Assembly: GCA_025782395.1 (NCBI GenBank)
Contig: JALGZD010000111.1
Span: 1 to 64,000 of the forward strand
Reading direction: 5' to 3'
Length of the DNA stretch: 64,000 nucleotides
Origin: a bacterium
Lineage (GTDB): Bacteria; Joyebacterota; Joyebacteria; Joyebacterales; Joyebacteraceae
The translations under genes were made by a program, and so were the position numbers. The notes beneath the pieces were generated by a model. It had not been told where the DNA came from, ran no database searches, and worked only from the letters and a program-made list of their open reading frames with translations. The stretch's first letter is position 1, and every line of letters starts with the position of its first letter. This document shows, one piece after another, positions 33,874 through 42,600 of this stretch.

Positions 33874-34883
33874 TGAACACACCTGGTTACGTGCTCGCGG
33901 CGAGGAGCGGTGAACTTGAGCGGAAGCTCGATCGCGCCCGCGAGATGCTGGCGGCGTGCCGTCTCTGTCCCCGTCGCTGTGGCGTCGACCGCACGGCCGG
34001 CGAGCTGGGGTACTGCCAAGCCGCCGGGACGGTGGCCGCCGCTGGTGCCGGGACTGCCGAGCCCGGAGCGCTGGCCGCCACCGTATACAGCCACGTAGCC
34101 CATCCGGGAGAAGAACCGCCCCTGTCTGGAACGCGGGGATCCGGCACCATCTTCTTCAGTCACTGCACGATGTCGTGCATCTACTGCCAGAACCATCGGT
34201 TCAGCCAGGAGGGCGCCGGCACGGATACGACTGTGGAGGAGCTGGCTGGGATGATGATCTCGCTCGCCGGATCCGGATGCCACAACATCAATCTCGTCTC
34301 GCCGACTCACTACACAGCCGTGATACTGGAAGCTCTTGGGATCGCAGCGGGGGAGGGAGTCGGCATCCCGCTTGTCTGGAACACATCGAGCTACGAGTCG
34401 ATCGAGGTGCTGGCGCTTCTCGATGGCGTAGTAGATGTCTATCTGGCCGATATCCGCTACTCCGATCCCGAAGCAGCCGCTGAGTACTCTGATGCTCCCG
34501 ACTATGTCGAAGTCAGTCGGGCAGCGCTCAAGGAGATGCACAGACAGGTTGGAGTGCTTGAACTCGATTCCAGGGGGATTGCCGAACGCGGTCTCATTGT
34601 ACGGCATCTCGTGATGCCGAATGATATATCCGGTACCGGTGAAGCACTCCGGTTTATTGCGGAGGAGTTGGGCACCGATACGCACCTGAGCCTCATGGCT
34701 CAGTACTACCCGGCCTATCGGGCAGGCGCCTGCCCTCTCCTGGCGCGCCGCATCACGTCGAGCGAGTGGGCCAGAGCGCTTGAGTCGCACGATGAGGCAG
34801 GCCTCACAAACGGGTGGATACAGGACCACTTCGAGGACATCCCTCCGATAGCCGGGAGCAGGCTGAGACCGGACGGATCGTGA
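33873..34883 (+). CDS. PflX-like radical SAM protein
   Basis: 336 residues. An N-terminal Cys cluster (CRLCPRRCGVDR and GYC) precedes the radical SAM motif HCTMSCIYCQN, a C-x3-C-x2-C set at about 99-106 that binds a 4Fe-4S cluster. This two-cluster arrangement is typical of COG1313/PflX, relatives of pyruvate formate-lyase activases whose substrate is not established. HNINLVSPTHY and RHLVMPNDISGTGE are further family boxes. No glycyl-radical enzyme is nearby. Start ATG overlaps the previous stop, so it is expressed with rlmI. About 55 mostly Gly/Ala residues between the clusters are longer than usual. Confidence 0.85.
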   Translation: MNTPGYVLAARSGELERKLDRAREMLAACRLCPRRCGVDRTAGELGYCQAAGTVAAAGAGTAEPGALAATVYSHVAHPGEEPPLSGTRGSGTIFFSHCTMSCIYCQNHRFSQEGAGTDTTVEELAGMMISLAGSGCHNINLVSPTHYTAVILEALGIAAGEGVGIPLVWNTSSYESIEVLALLDGVVDVYLADIRYSDPEAAAEYSDAPDYVEVSRAALKEMHRQVGVLELDSRGIAERGLIVRHLVMPNDISGTGEALRFIAEELGTDTHLSLMAQYYPAYRAGACPLLARRITSSEWARALESHDEAGLTNGWIQDHFEDIPPIAGSRLRPDGS

Positions 34884-34899
34884 GGAGCTCATGAGCGGG

Positions 34900-34935
34900 T
34901 TGACATCATTGGTACTTCCGGTACATACTACCGGA
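34900..34935 (+). promoter_or_regulatory. Promoter with overlapping inverted repeat, glucan operon
   Basis: TTGACA (34900-34905) and TACATA (34922-34927) are spaced by 16 bases. The inverted repeat TCCGGTA-CATAC-TACCGGA (34917-34935) covers the -10 box, as expected for a repressor operator; as RNA it would also fold into a hairpin. The DUF4912 gene starts 65 bases downstream of the -10 box. Confidence 0.6.
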
Positions 34936-34991
34936 GAAGGAGTCCGAGCACGCAGACCCGGCGGATGGGCGGCGCGCATCGGAGACAAGGC

Positions 34992-35909
34992 ATGAAGCGA
35001 AGTGAACTGAAGACGAAGACGGTGGCGGAGCTCAAAGCGGAGGCCCGTTCCCTCGGGCTTGTGGGCTACTCGAAGTTGCGGAGAGACGCTCTGGTCGACC
35101 TCCTTGTAGGTTCCACCGTGCCTCCGAGAAAGCGGAAGCCGGCCCGTGGGGGCAAGGCGCCCGATCGGACCCGCGCGGCGGCCGGGAAGTCCCGCAAGGC
35201 TGAAACTAAGGCGACCTCGAAACGCGCGAAGCCGCTCGCACGGGGAAAGCGTGCGACAGCGCGAGGCAAAGTGCGGGTTCGGAAGGCCGGCGCGACTGCT
35301 GCGGAGAAGGTTCTCTCCCCGCGGACCCGGCGGGCTTTCTCGCTCAGACGGACAAACGGGGCGCAGCAGAGAATCACCGCCGCCAAGTACTATATCGGTG
35401 TGGAAGAGACGCCCGAGCTTGATGAGTCGTTTGTCTTTCCACAGGGTTACGGTGAGGATTTCATCTCGCTGATGATCCGCGATCCATACTGGCTCTATGC
35501 GTACTGGGAACTTACTGAGGAGCGTGGGCGAGAGCTGAGGGACATTCTCACCGAAGACGAGTTCGCAACGAGCAGGCTCGTGCTGAGGGTCTACGACCTC
35601 ACAGGAACAGACATGAGCGCGCCCAACGAGCACTACGACATAGACGTCTCTCCGGAGTCACGGAACTGGTACGTCAACGTGCTGCGGGTGGAGCGCGATT
35701 ACTCAGTGGATATCGGCGTTATTGCTCCGGACGGTTCGTTCATTCTCGTCGCTCGGTCAAGTAGAGTGTCGCTTCCGCCGATCGGGCCGTCGCCCGTGAT
35801 CGATGAAGAGTGGGTCACGGTGGACGCGCTGGGACACATCTATCGGCAGGCCGAGGCGCCTCCGGATTCCGAGTCGAGCTGGTGGGGGCACGGCGGCGGG
35901 AAGAAGTGA
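34992..35909 (+). CDS. DUF4912 protein with SAP/Rho-N-like N-terminus
   Basis: 305 residues from the ATG at 34992, preceded by GGAGACAAGG. Residues 1-40 (MKRSELKTKTVAELKAEARS, then GLVGYSKLRRDALVDLL) resemble the Rho N-terminal or SAP helix-extended-helix that often binds nucleic acid. Residues 45-115 are a Lys/Arg/Ala-rich linker. Residues about 135-280 form DUF4912 (RDPYWLYAYWELTEE, VLRVYDLTG, DVSPESRNWYVNV), a beta-sandwich with an aromatic surface. DUF4912 genes are often found beside glycogen and GH57 genes, as here. Carbohydrate sensing or glucan binding is inferred from context. It is the first gene of the operon. Confidence 0.8.
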   Translation: MKRSELKTKTVAELKAEARSLGLVGYSKLRRDALVDLLVGSTVPPRKRKPARGGKAPDRTRAAAGKSRKAETKATSKRAKPLARGKRATARGKVRVRKAGATAAEKVLSPRTRRAFSLRRTNGAQQRITAAKYYIGVEETPELDESFVFPQGYGEDFISLMIRDPYWLYAYWELTEERGRELRDILTEDEFATSRLVLRVYDLTGTDMSAPNEHYDIDVSPESRNWYVNVLRVERDYSVDIGVIAPDGSFILVARSSRVSLPPIGPSPVIDEEWVTVDALGHIYRQAEAPPDSESSWWGHGGGKK

Positions 35910-35991
35910 CTATGTTCCGCTTTCGGCCGGGTCTCCCGCACAGTGAGTCGGTACGGAACTTCGGATCCCCAGACAACCTGAAGGGAAAAGC

Positions 35992-37611
35992 ATGGAGAAG
36001 GGCTACCTCAGCCTCGTCCTGCACGCGCATCTGCCGTATGTGAGGCACCCCGAGTACAAGAGCTTCCTCGAGGAGTACTGGCTTTTCGAGGCGATCACCG
36101 AGACGTACATCCCGATCATCCGGGCATTCCAGCGTCTCACGGATGACGGCGTCAATTTCCGGATGACGATCTCCATGAGTCCGCCCCTTGTGGCGATGCT
36201 GCAGGATCCGCTGCTGCAGGAGCGCTACCTCAAGCACATCACCGGTCTCGTCAAACTGACCGAGAAAGAAATGGATCGAACGAAGGGCGATCCGGTGCTT
36301 CTCCGTCTCGCGGAGATGTACCACGAGCTTTTCTCGGACTGCAAGCGCATCTACGCAGACGAGTACGGTCTTGATGTTGTCCGCGCGTTCCGGACGTTCA
36401 GGGACGCCGGCAAGATCGACATCACGACGAGCGGCGCCACTCACGGATTCCTGCCGCTCATGTCGGAGTATCCAGCCTCGGTCCGGGCGCAGATCCGGAT
36501 CGCCGCCGAGAGCCACGAACGTGCCCTGGGACGCCGCCCGGATGGGATATGGCTTCCCGAGTGCGGCTACTTTCCCGGCGTGGACGAGTACCTCGTCGAG
36601 GAGGGCATTCGCTATACGTTTGTGGACTCCCACGGTGTGCTTCACGCAGATCCCAGGCCCAAGTACGGGACCTACGCGCCCGTTGTCACGTCGGCGGGCG
36701 TGGCCGTCTTCGGCCGCGACATCGAATCGTCGAAGCAGGTCTGGAGTGCTGAGGAAGGCTATCCGGGCGACGTCGTCTACAGGGATTTTTACCGCGACTA
36801 CACGTACGAGCTGGACTACGATTACGTGAAGCCGTATCTCGGCCCCGATGGGTTCCGCAAAATGCTCGGTCTCAAGTACCATCGCATTACCGGAAAGGAG
36901 ACCGCGCTGGGTGACAAGGAATTCTATGACCCGGACGTCGCACACGCCCGCGCGATCGAGCACGCCGGGAATTTCATGTTCAACAGGGAACGGCAGTTCG
37001 AGCATCTGAATTCCATCCTCGCAAGGAAGCCGTTCGTCGTGGCTCCGTACGACGCCGAACTGTTCGGACACTGGTGGTTCGAGGGGCCGATCTGGCTTGA
37101 GGCTCTTCTGAGAAAGCTGGACGAGGTCGAGGGCCCGGTGCGAACCGCGACTCCGATGGATTTCCTCAGTTCGGGTGCGCCGATGCAGACCGCGGATCCT
37201 CATCTTTCAAGCTGGGGCTACCGTGGCTACTGTGAGGTCTGGCTGAACTCGAGCAACGACTACATCTATCCTCATCTTCACAACGCGTCGGAGAGAATGA
37301 CGGAACTGGCCAAGACCTACCCGCACGCTGAGGGGCTGAGGCTCCGGGCTCTCAATCAGGCGGCGCGGGAGTTGCTGCTCGCGCAGTCGAGCGACTGGGC
37401 ATTCATCATGAAGACCGGCACCATGGCCGAGTACGCACACAAGAGGACGCGGGACCATATCTCGCGGTTCACGAGGCTCCACAAGGACCTGAAGACCAGC
37501 ACGATAGATGAGAAGTGGTTATCGGAAATCGAGTGGCGGGACAGGATATTCCCGCAGATCGACTACATGGTCTACGCTGAGGATCAGCCTCCCGAACGCT
37601 CCGCAGGATAG
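35992..37611 (+). CDS. GH57 1,4-alpha-glucan branching enzyme (DUF1957 type)
   Basis: 539 residues, the usual size for GH57 branching enzymes. It begins with the family motif LSLVLHAHLPYVRHPE. The catalytic nucleophile lies in GIWLPECGY (Glu189) and the acid/base in APYDAELFGHWWFEG (Asp355). GATHGFLPL is the conserved substrate-site motif. The enzyme cuts an alpha-1,4-glucan and re-attaches the piece as an alpha-1,6 branch in the cytoplasm, in glycogen synthesis. AGGGAAAAGC precedes the ATG. It lies between DUF4912 and another GH57 gene in the same direction. Confidence 0.92.
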   Translation: MEKGYLSLVLHAHLPYVRHPEYKSFLEEYWLFEAITETYIPIIRAFQRLTDDGVNFRMTISMSPPLVAMLQDPLLQERYLKHITGLVKLTEKEMDRTKGDPVLLRLAEMYHELFSDCKRIYADEYGLDVVRAFRTFRDAGKIDITTSGATHGFLPLMSEYPASVRAQIRIAAESHERALGRRPDGIWLPECGYFPGVDEYLVEEGIRYTFVDSHGVLHADPRPKYGTYAPVVTSAGVAVFGRDIESSKQVWSAEEGYPGDVVYRDFYRDYTYELDYDYVKPYLGPDGFRKMLGLKYHRITGKETALGDKEFYDPDVAHARAIEHAGNFMFNRERQFEHLNSILARKPFVVAPYDAELFGHWWFEGPIWLEALLRKLDEVEGPVRTATPMDFLSSGAPMQTADPHLSSWGYRGYCEVWLNSSNDYIYPHLHNASERMTELAKTYPHAEGLRLRALNQAARELLLAQSSDWAFIMKTGTMAEYAHKRTRDHISRFTRLHKDLKTSTIDEKWLSEIEWRDRIFPQIDYMVYAEDQPPERSAG

Positions 37612-37697
37612 CATCTTCCGGAGTCAATCCCAGCGTCATGGGCGACGTTCACCTGCGGTCTATCGAGAAGGCCAACAGACGTCGCTACGGAGCAAAG

Positions 37698-39668
37698 ATG
37701 GCCGGCGACAGGCTCCCCATCGCAATACTATGGCACCAGCACCAGCCTTTCTACCGCGCAAGGTGGGACGGGGATCCACGCGGATCGTACGTTCTCCCCT
37801 GGGTTCGCCTGCACGCCGTCAGGGACTACTACTCGATGGCGGCTCTCGTCGGTGAGTTCCCCAATGTTCACGTCACGATCAATCTGGTTCCCTCGCTGAT
37901 CCTCCAGCTTGAGGACTACGTCGAAAACGGTGCTACTGATCTCTTTCAGGAGCTCTCGCTCAGACCGGTAGACAAGCTCTCCGGAGCGGAGCGCGACTTC
38001 ATCGTCTCCCGCTTCTTCGACGCGAGCTGGGAGAACGAGATAACCGTCCACCCCGGCTACGCCCGACTTCTCAATATGCGGCGGGCGGGCAGGCATTTCA
38101 CAGATCAGGACATCACCGATCTCAGAATGTGGTTCAACCTTGCGTGGTTCACTGCGGACACGCAGCGCGGTCCCATCGATCTTCCGGACGGCTCGACGGT
38201 AGACGTGAGTGATTTTGTGAAGAAAGAAAGCGCCTTCACACTCGACGATATCGTCGCTGTATTCGGCGAGCAACAGAAGCTGATGCGAAACGTCGTTCCG
38301 ATTCACAGAAACCTGATGGAGGCCGGACAGATAGAGGTCTCGATGACTCCGTTCTACCATCCAATCCTTCCTCTTGTAGCCGATACTGATCTGGCCACGA
38401 TAGACGCCGGGGGTGCAGTGTTGCCCCGGCGCTTCTCGCGGCCCGAGGACGCTCGTGCCCAGATAGAGAAAGCGATCGCCTTCTATGAGGAACGCTTCGG
38501 GCGACCGCCGAGGGGCATGTGGCCGTCTGAGGGTTCCGTGGGACAGCACGTGGCGCACCTCTTCGCTGATGCGGGGCTCACGTGGATAGCGACCGATCAG
38601 GGCGTGCTCGCGCGCTCCGGCAAGTGGGGTTACGACACGGTCGACCCCGAGGTTCTCACCCGCGCGTATCGCATCGGTGAGAAAAGGAAGAGTGTCACCG
38701 CCTTCTTCCGCCACACGCAGTTCTCCGATGACATCGGATTCTCGCTCCAGGGGTATGCGGACTACGATCGCGCGGCCGACGATTATCTGACGTGGATCAA
38801 GGACGGATACGCGCGCAGCATCGCCGATCCGGGTGGACACATCCTCTCGATCATCCTGGACGGCGAGAACGCCTGGGGGTCGTACCGCAATCGCGGAACG
38901 GCGTTCCTGCGGGGGCTCTACAGGAGGCTCGCGGACGATCCGGAACTGGTCTCGGTAACGTTCTCCGAATTCATCGACGGGAACGAGTCGCGCGGCATAC
39001 GTCCACATCCGCCGGAGTCACAGGAGCTCATCTCTCCGCTCTTCTGTGCGAGCTGGATCGATGAGATGGGCTCCGCTCCAGGCAACGATCTCAATATCTG
39101 GATAGGCTCTCCACAGGAGAACCGTGCCTGGGAGCTTCTCGGAAGAGTGCGCGATCACCTTGAGGAATCGGGCGCTACACCGGAGAGTAACCCTGACGCC
39201 TACGAATCCATTTACCGCGCGGAGGGCAGCGACTGGTTCTGGTGGTTCGGCGATGACTTCGTCCAGCCGTCGGGCGGTGAGCTGGTCTTCGACTACCTGT
39301 TCCGCGAACACCTGAAGGATGTCTACCGTCAACTGGGTGAGGAACCTCCTTCTGAGCTTGATTCACCGATCGCTCGCGACATCGTGGTCTGGACTCCGAC
39401 CGACCCCCCGGCCTCCGTGGGGTCGGAGCAGGTCTTGAGGATAATGGTCGATCGCCCCGGGAAGATCCGTTGGACCGGGGATGGCTGGGCAACCTCCGCC
39501 GGGGCTCTGCTCATCCCGGCCGGGGACGTAATGTCGAACCGGATCGGGTACGTCGCGACCATCGGGCCGTTTGGTGGTGACTGCTCGACGATCGAGTTCC
39601 GCTTCGACGAAGAGGGAGCCGGAGGACAGGACGGCGGGACTGTCCACCGCGTCTCGGTTGAGGACTAA
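37698..39668 (+). CDS. GH57 family glycoside hydrolase (amylopullulanase/alpha-amylase-like)
   Basis: 656 residues from the ATG at 37698, with GGAG 6 bases upstream; an ATG at 37638 lacks a site. PIAILWHQHQPFYR is the GH57 opening. GMWPSEGSVGQHV carries the nucleophile Glu and ILDGENAWGSY the acid/base Asp. SMTPFYHPILPL is another family motif. This subgroup hydrolyses alpha-1,4 or alpha-1,6 bonds of glucans. No signal peptide is seen, so it acts inside the cell, presumably on glycogen. The final 90 residues look like a small beta-domain. TamB starts at the next base after its stop. Confidence 0.9.
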   Translation: MAGDRLPIAILWHQHQPFYRARWDGDPRGSYVLPWVRLHAVRDYYSMAALVGEFPNVHVTINLVPSLILQLEDYVENGATDLFQELSLRPVDKLSGAERDFIVSRFFDASWENEITVHPGYARLLNMRRAGRHFTDQDITDLRMWFNLAWFTADTQRGPIDLPDGSTVDVSDFVKKESAFTLDDIVAVFGEQQKLMRNVVPIHRNLMEAGQIEVSMTPFYHPILPLVADTDLATIDAGGAVLPRRFSRPEDARAQIEKAIAFYEERFGRPPRGMWPSEGSVGQHVAHLFADAGLTWIATDQGVLARSGKWGYDTVDPEVLTRAYRIGEKRKSVTAFFRHTQFSDDIGFSLQGYADYDRAADDYLTWIKDGYARSIADPGGHILSIILDGENAWGSYRNRGTAFLRGLYRRLADDPELVSVTFSEFIDGNESRGIRPHPPESQELISPLFCASWIDEMGSAPGNDLNIWIGSPQENRAWELLGRVRDHLEESGATPESNPDAYESIYRAEGSDWFWWFGDDFVQPSGGELVFDYLFREHLKDVYRQLGEEPPSELDSPIARDIVVWTPTDPPASVGSEQVLRIMVDRPGKIRWTGDGWATSAGALLIPAGDVMSNRIGYVATIGPFGGDCSTIEFRFDEEGAGGQDGGTVHRVSVED

Positions 39669-42600
39669 GTGCGAACCGCTCTCAAGGCGCTTCTCATCAT
39701 CATTGCGATCCTCGTCGTTTTCACTGTCGTCGCTACGATGACGCCGGTGGGCTGGTCAGTGGCTCGCTCGTTCATCGAACAGGCCGTTGTGAGTGGCAAT
39801 GGTCTCGATCTGACCATCGGATCTCTCCGCGGGAACCTCTTCAATCACGCCACCCTGAAAGATGTCACGCTGACCGATCCCGAGATCGGTGTCATCCTCT
39901 CACTCGACGAGCTTGCTCTTGAGTACAGCCTTCCCGCTCTTCTGGGGAGTCGAATCCTGGCGCCCGACATCAGAATAGCGGATGCCCGCGTTCTCGTGGA
40001 GATGGGGGAGGACGGTCGCCCGGGCGGGTGGTCGAGGTTTGTCGGGGGCGAAGTGCGCGAGGGCGAGACCGGCTTGGGCTGGGGGATCTGTGCGCACGTC
40101 GCAGCCTCCAACCTGTCGGGCAGGGTTATTTCCGAGGCAGAAGGGTACGACGTCGATCTCCGCGGTATCGATATCGACGCCAGGGTTGATATCGACGCCC
40201 GCGCCACGGCCGATGCACAAGTGTACGAATGCTTCGATGTGGCACTCGCCGGCAGCGCGAACGTGGTGTTCCCCACAATGCTTTCCCCGGTTGAGGCGTT
40301 CCTCTCGTGCGTGGTATCGGGCGACAGGTCGAGCGCGACGGCGGAGATTGCGCTTGAGTCTTCCGCAATCGCGATCGAGGCGCGCGGCGGTGTGCGTGCC
40401 TGCGATGGATCGTTCGACGCGGTTGACGTGGAGTCATCCGCCGACCTTGAGGCGCTCGCTGCCGTCTTTGGATGGGGGGACATGAGTGGGGAAGCTCGTG
40501 TCACCGGCAGCATAGAGGGCCCGTTCAAATCTCCCGTGTGGGAAGGCAAACTGGTCTCCGGTGGAGCCGTTGCTGGAGGAGTGGAGATAGGGCGACTGGA
40601 TTCGTCGTTTAGGGGCGAAGGTCGTTCTATCGAGCTGGAGAAGGTTCTGGCTTCAGCTCTCGGGGGAGAGATCGAAGCAACGGCGGTCCTGACGATGCGG
40701 GATCAGTCCTCCGGCGGACTCTGGATGGATGCGCGCGTCGAGGCGACCGGAATAGACCTGAGCAGTGTCGGTAAACTCCTCGCCTCTCAGACAATGGAGG
40801 GGACCGCCTGCGTAGACGCACGTCTGTCCATGAACCCCGGGGATCTTGCGTCCATCTCCGGCAGTTTCGACGGGACGGTCATCGGATTGGGGATGGCTGA
40901 CAACGATTTCGGAGATGTCGATCTGTCCGGTGCGGCCTGCGATGGTGAATTCACTCTGTGGGGTAGCTGCTGCGATGCTCAGCTCACGGCCGCCGGGGAT
41001 CTCTCTGCCGGTGGTGTCTCCTCTGCGGACCTGACCATCGAGGTCCCGGATCTCGCTTCGATGGCTACCGGATTCGGGATCAGCGATGTCATGGGGGCGG
41101 CGAGTGCGGTAGTTCGCCTGGACGGACTGAACGATACGCTTCGCTACACCGGCAGCATCGATCTGCGTGGGATTGAGACGCCGAGCTTCGTTGTCGGAGA
41201 CGGGCTGACCGTGTTCTCGGGCGGTCGTACTCGCGCTGAGGCCGGGTTCAGTGCACTCGACGGCACGCTCGTGGGTGACGCATCTGTCGAGTTCGGGGAG
41301 GGGTATCGTGTCACGTGCAGATTCGACTCGACGTCGCTCGCGGCGGACATCATCGCCGGCTCCGTGGGACTGCTCGATGTGTCGGCTCAGGTAACCGGAG
41401 GCGTTGTCATTACTGGGAATCTCGCTGTGACCGGCGATGACGGTGCCGGCGATGACGGTGCCGGGGCCGGCGGTGCCGGAGATGACGGTGTCGGATATGA
41501 CGCCCGCGCCGATGGCGGCACTGCTCGGCGGGCTGCATACGTCGTCGACGGCAACGTTGAGGCGCTCAGGCTCTCTGTGTCCGGGGAGAGCATCGAACTT
41601 GCGCACCCCATGAGATTCGTGGCTCGCCCCGACTCCCTCTTCATCACGGAGACGCAATTCGCCGGTGATTTCGGCCGCGTCTCATTGGGAGGCGTGTTCG
41701 ATACCAAAGGAGAAAGCTCGCTCAGTGCCGGGCTCGACAGCCTGAACATCGCAGCTGCTCTGCGGCTTGCTCCGGAAGGAGCTCTGTTGCCCGACGCTCG
41801 TGGTCTTGCCACCGGCCGGGTTGTGATCGAAGGCCGCGCTGACGACCTCCACGCGGCCGCGGATCTCCGGATGGAAGATCTGATAGTAGAGGGACTTGCG
41901 CTTGGCTCTGTTGAGCTGGATGCGGAAACCGATTCTCACGATCTACTGTTTGACGTGGAAGCGAGAAGCCCGTTCGGGGGCAAGATAACGGCAAACGGAA
42001 GCTTCCCGTGCGTCACCGGCCCGGGCGGTCCTGTCGAACTCGATCCATCGCGTGAGTTTGCAGCTACGGCTGTCTGTTCGAGCTACGCACTGGAGGGCGG
42101 TGTCGCGTTTATCCCAGCGCTTCGGGGACGGAAGAAATTGCGAGTCGACGGATCCATGCTTCTCGTTGGGCGAGCCGATTCCGTGTCGAGTTTCAACGGC
42201 GCGGGCAGGTTCGATGAGCTGTCCGCGACACTCGATGTGATCACGTTCTCTCTCGTCGATACGTTCGAATTCACCGTCGCGGACGGAGATCTCGATCTTC
42301 ACGACCTCGACGTGGAGATCACGAGAATGAGGGCTCTTGGGGAAGAGGCAGGAGGAAGGATCGATGTGTCCGGAGGCATCGGGAGCAATGGTCAGATCAG
42401 ACTCGCGGCGCGTACCTTTGGGCTCAAGATCGGGCACGTTGCGAGAGCCTTCCTGCCGGGCATGCACTCACCCGTGCTCGGCGATCTTGATCTCATCACT
42501 TTGATCACGGGCAGTATCGGCGACCCCAATGTGGAGTTTGCGTGGGAGCTCTCCGACCCCCTGATCTTCGGTTTCGGATTCGACGGATTCGGAGGGAATG

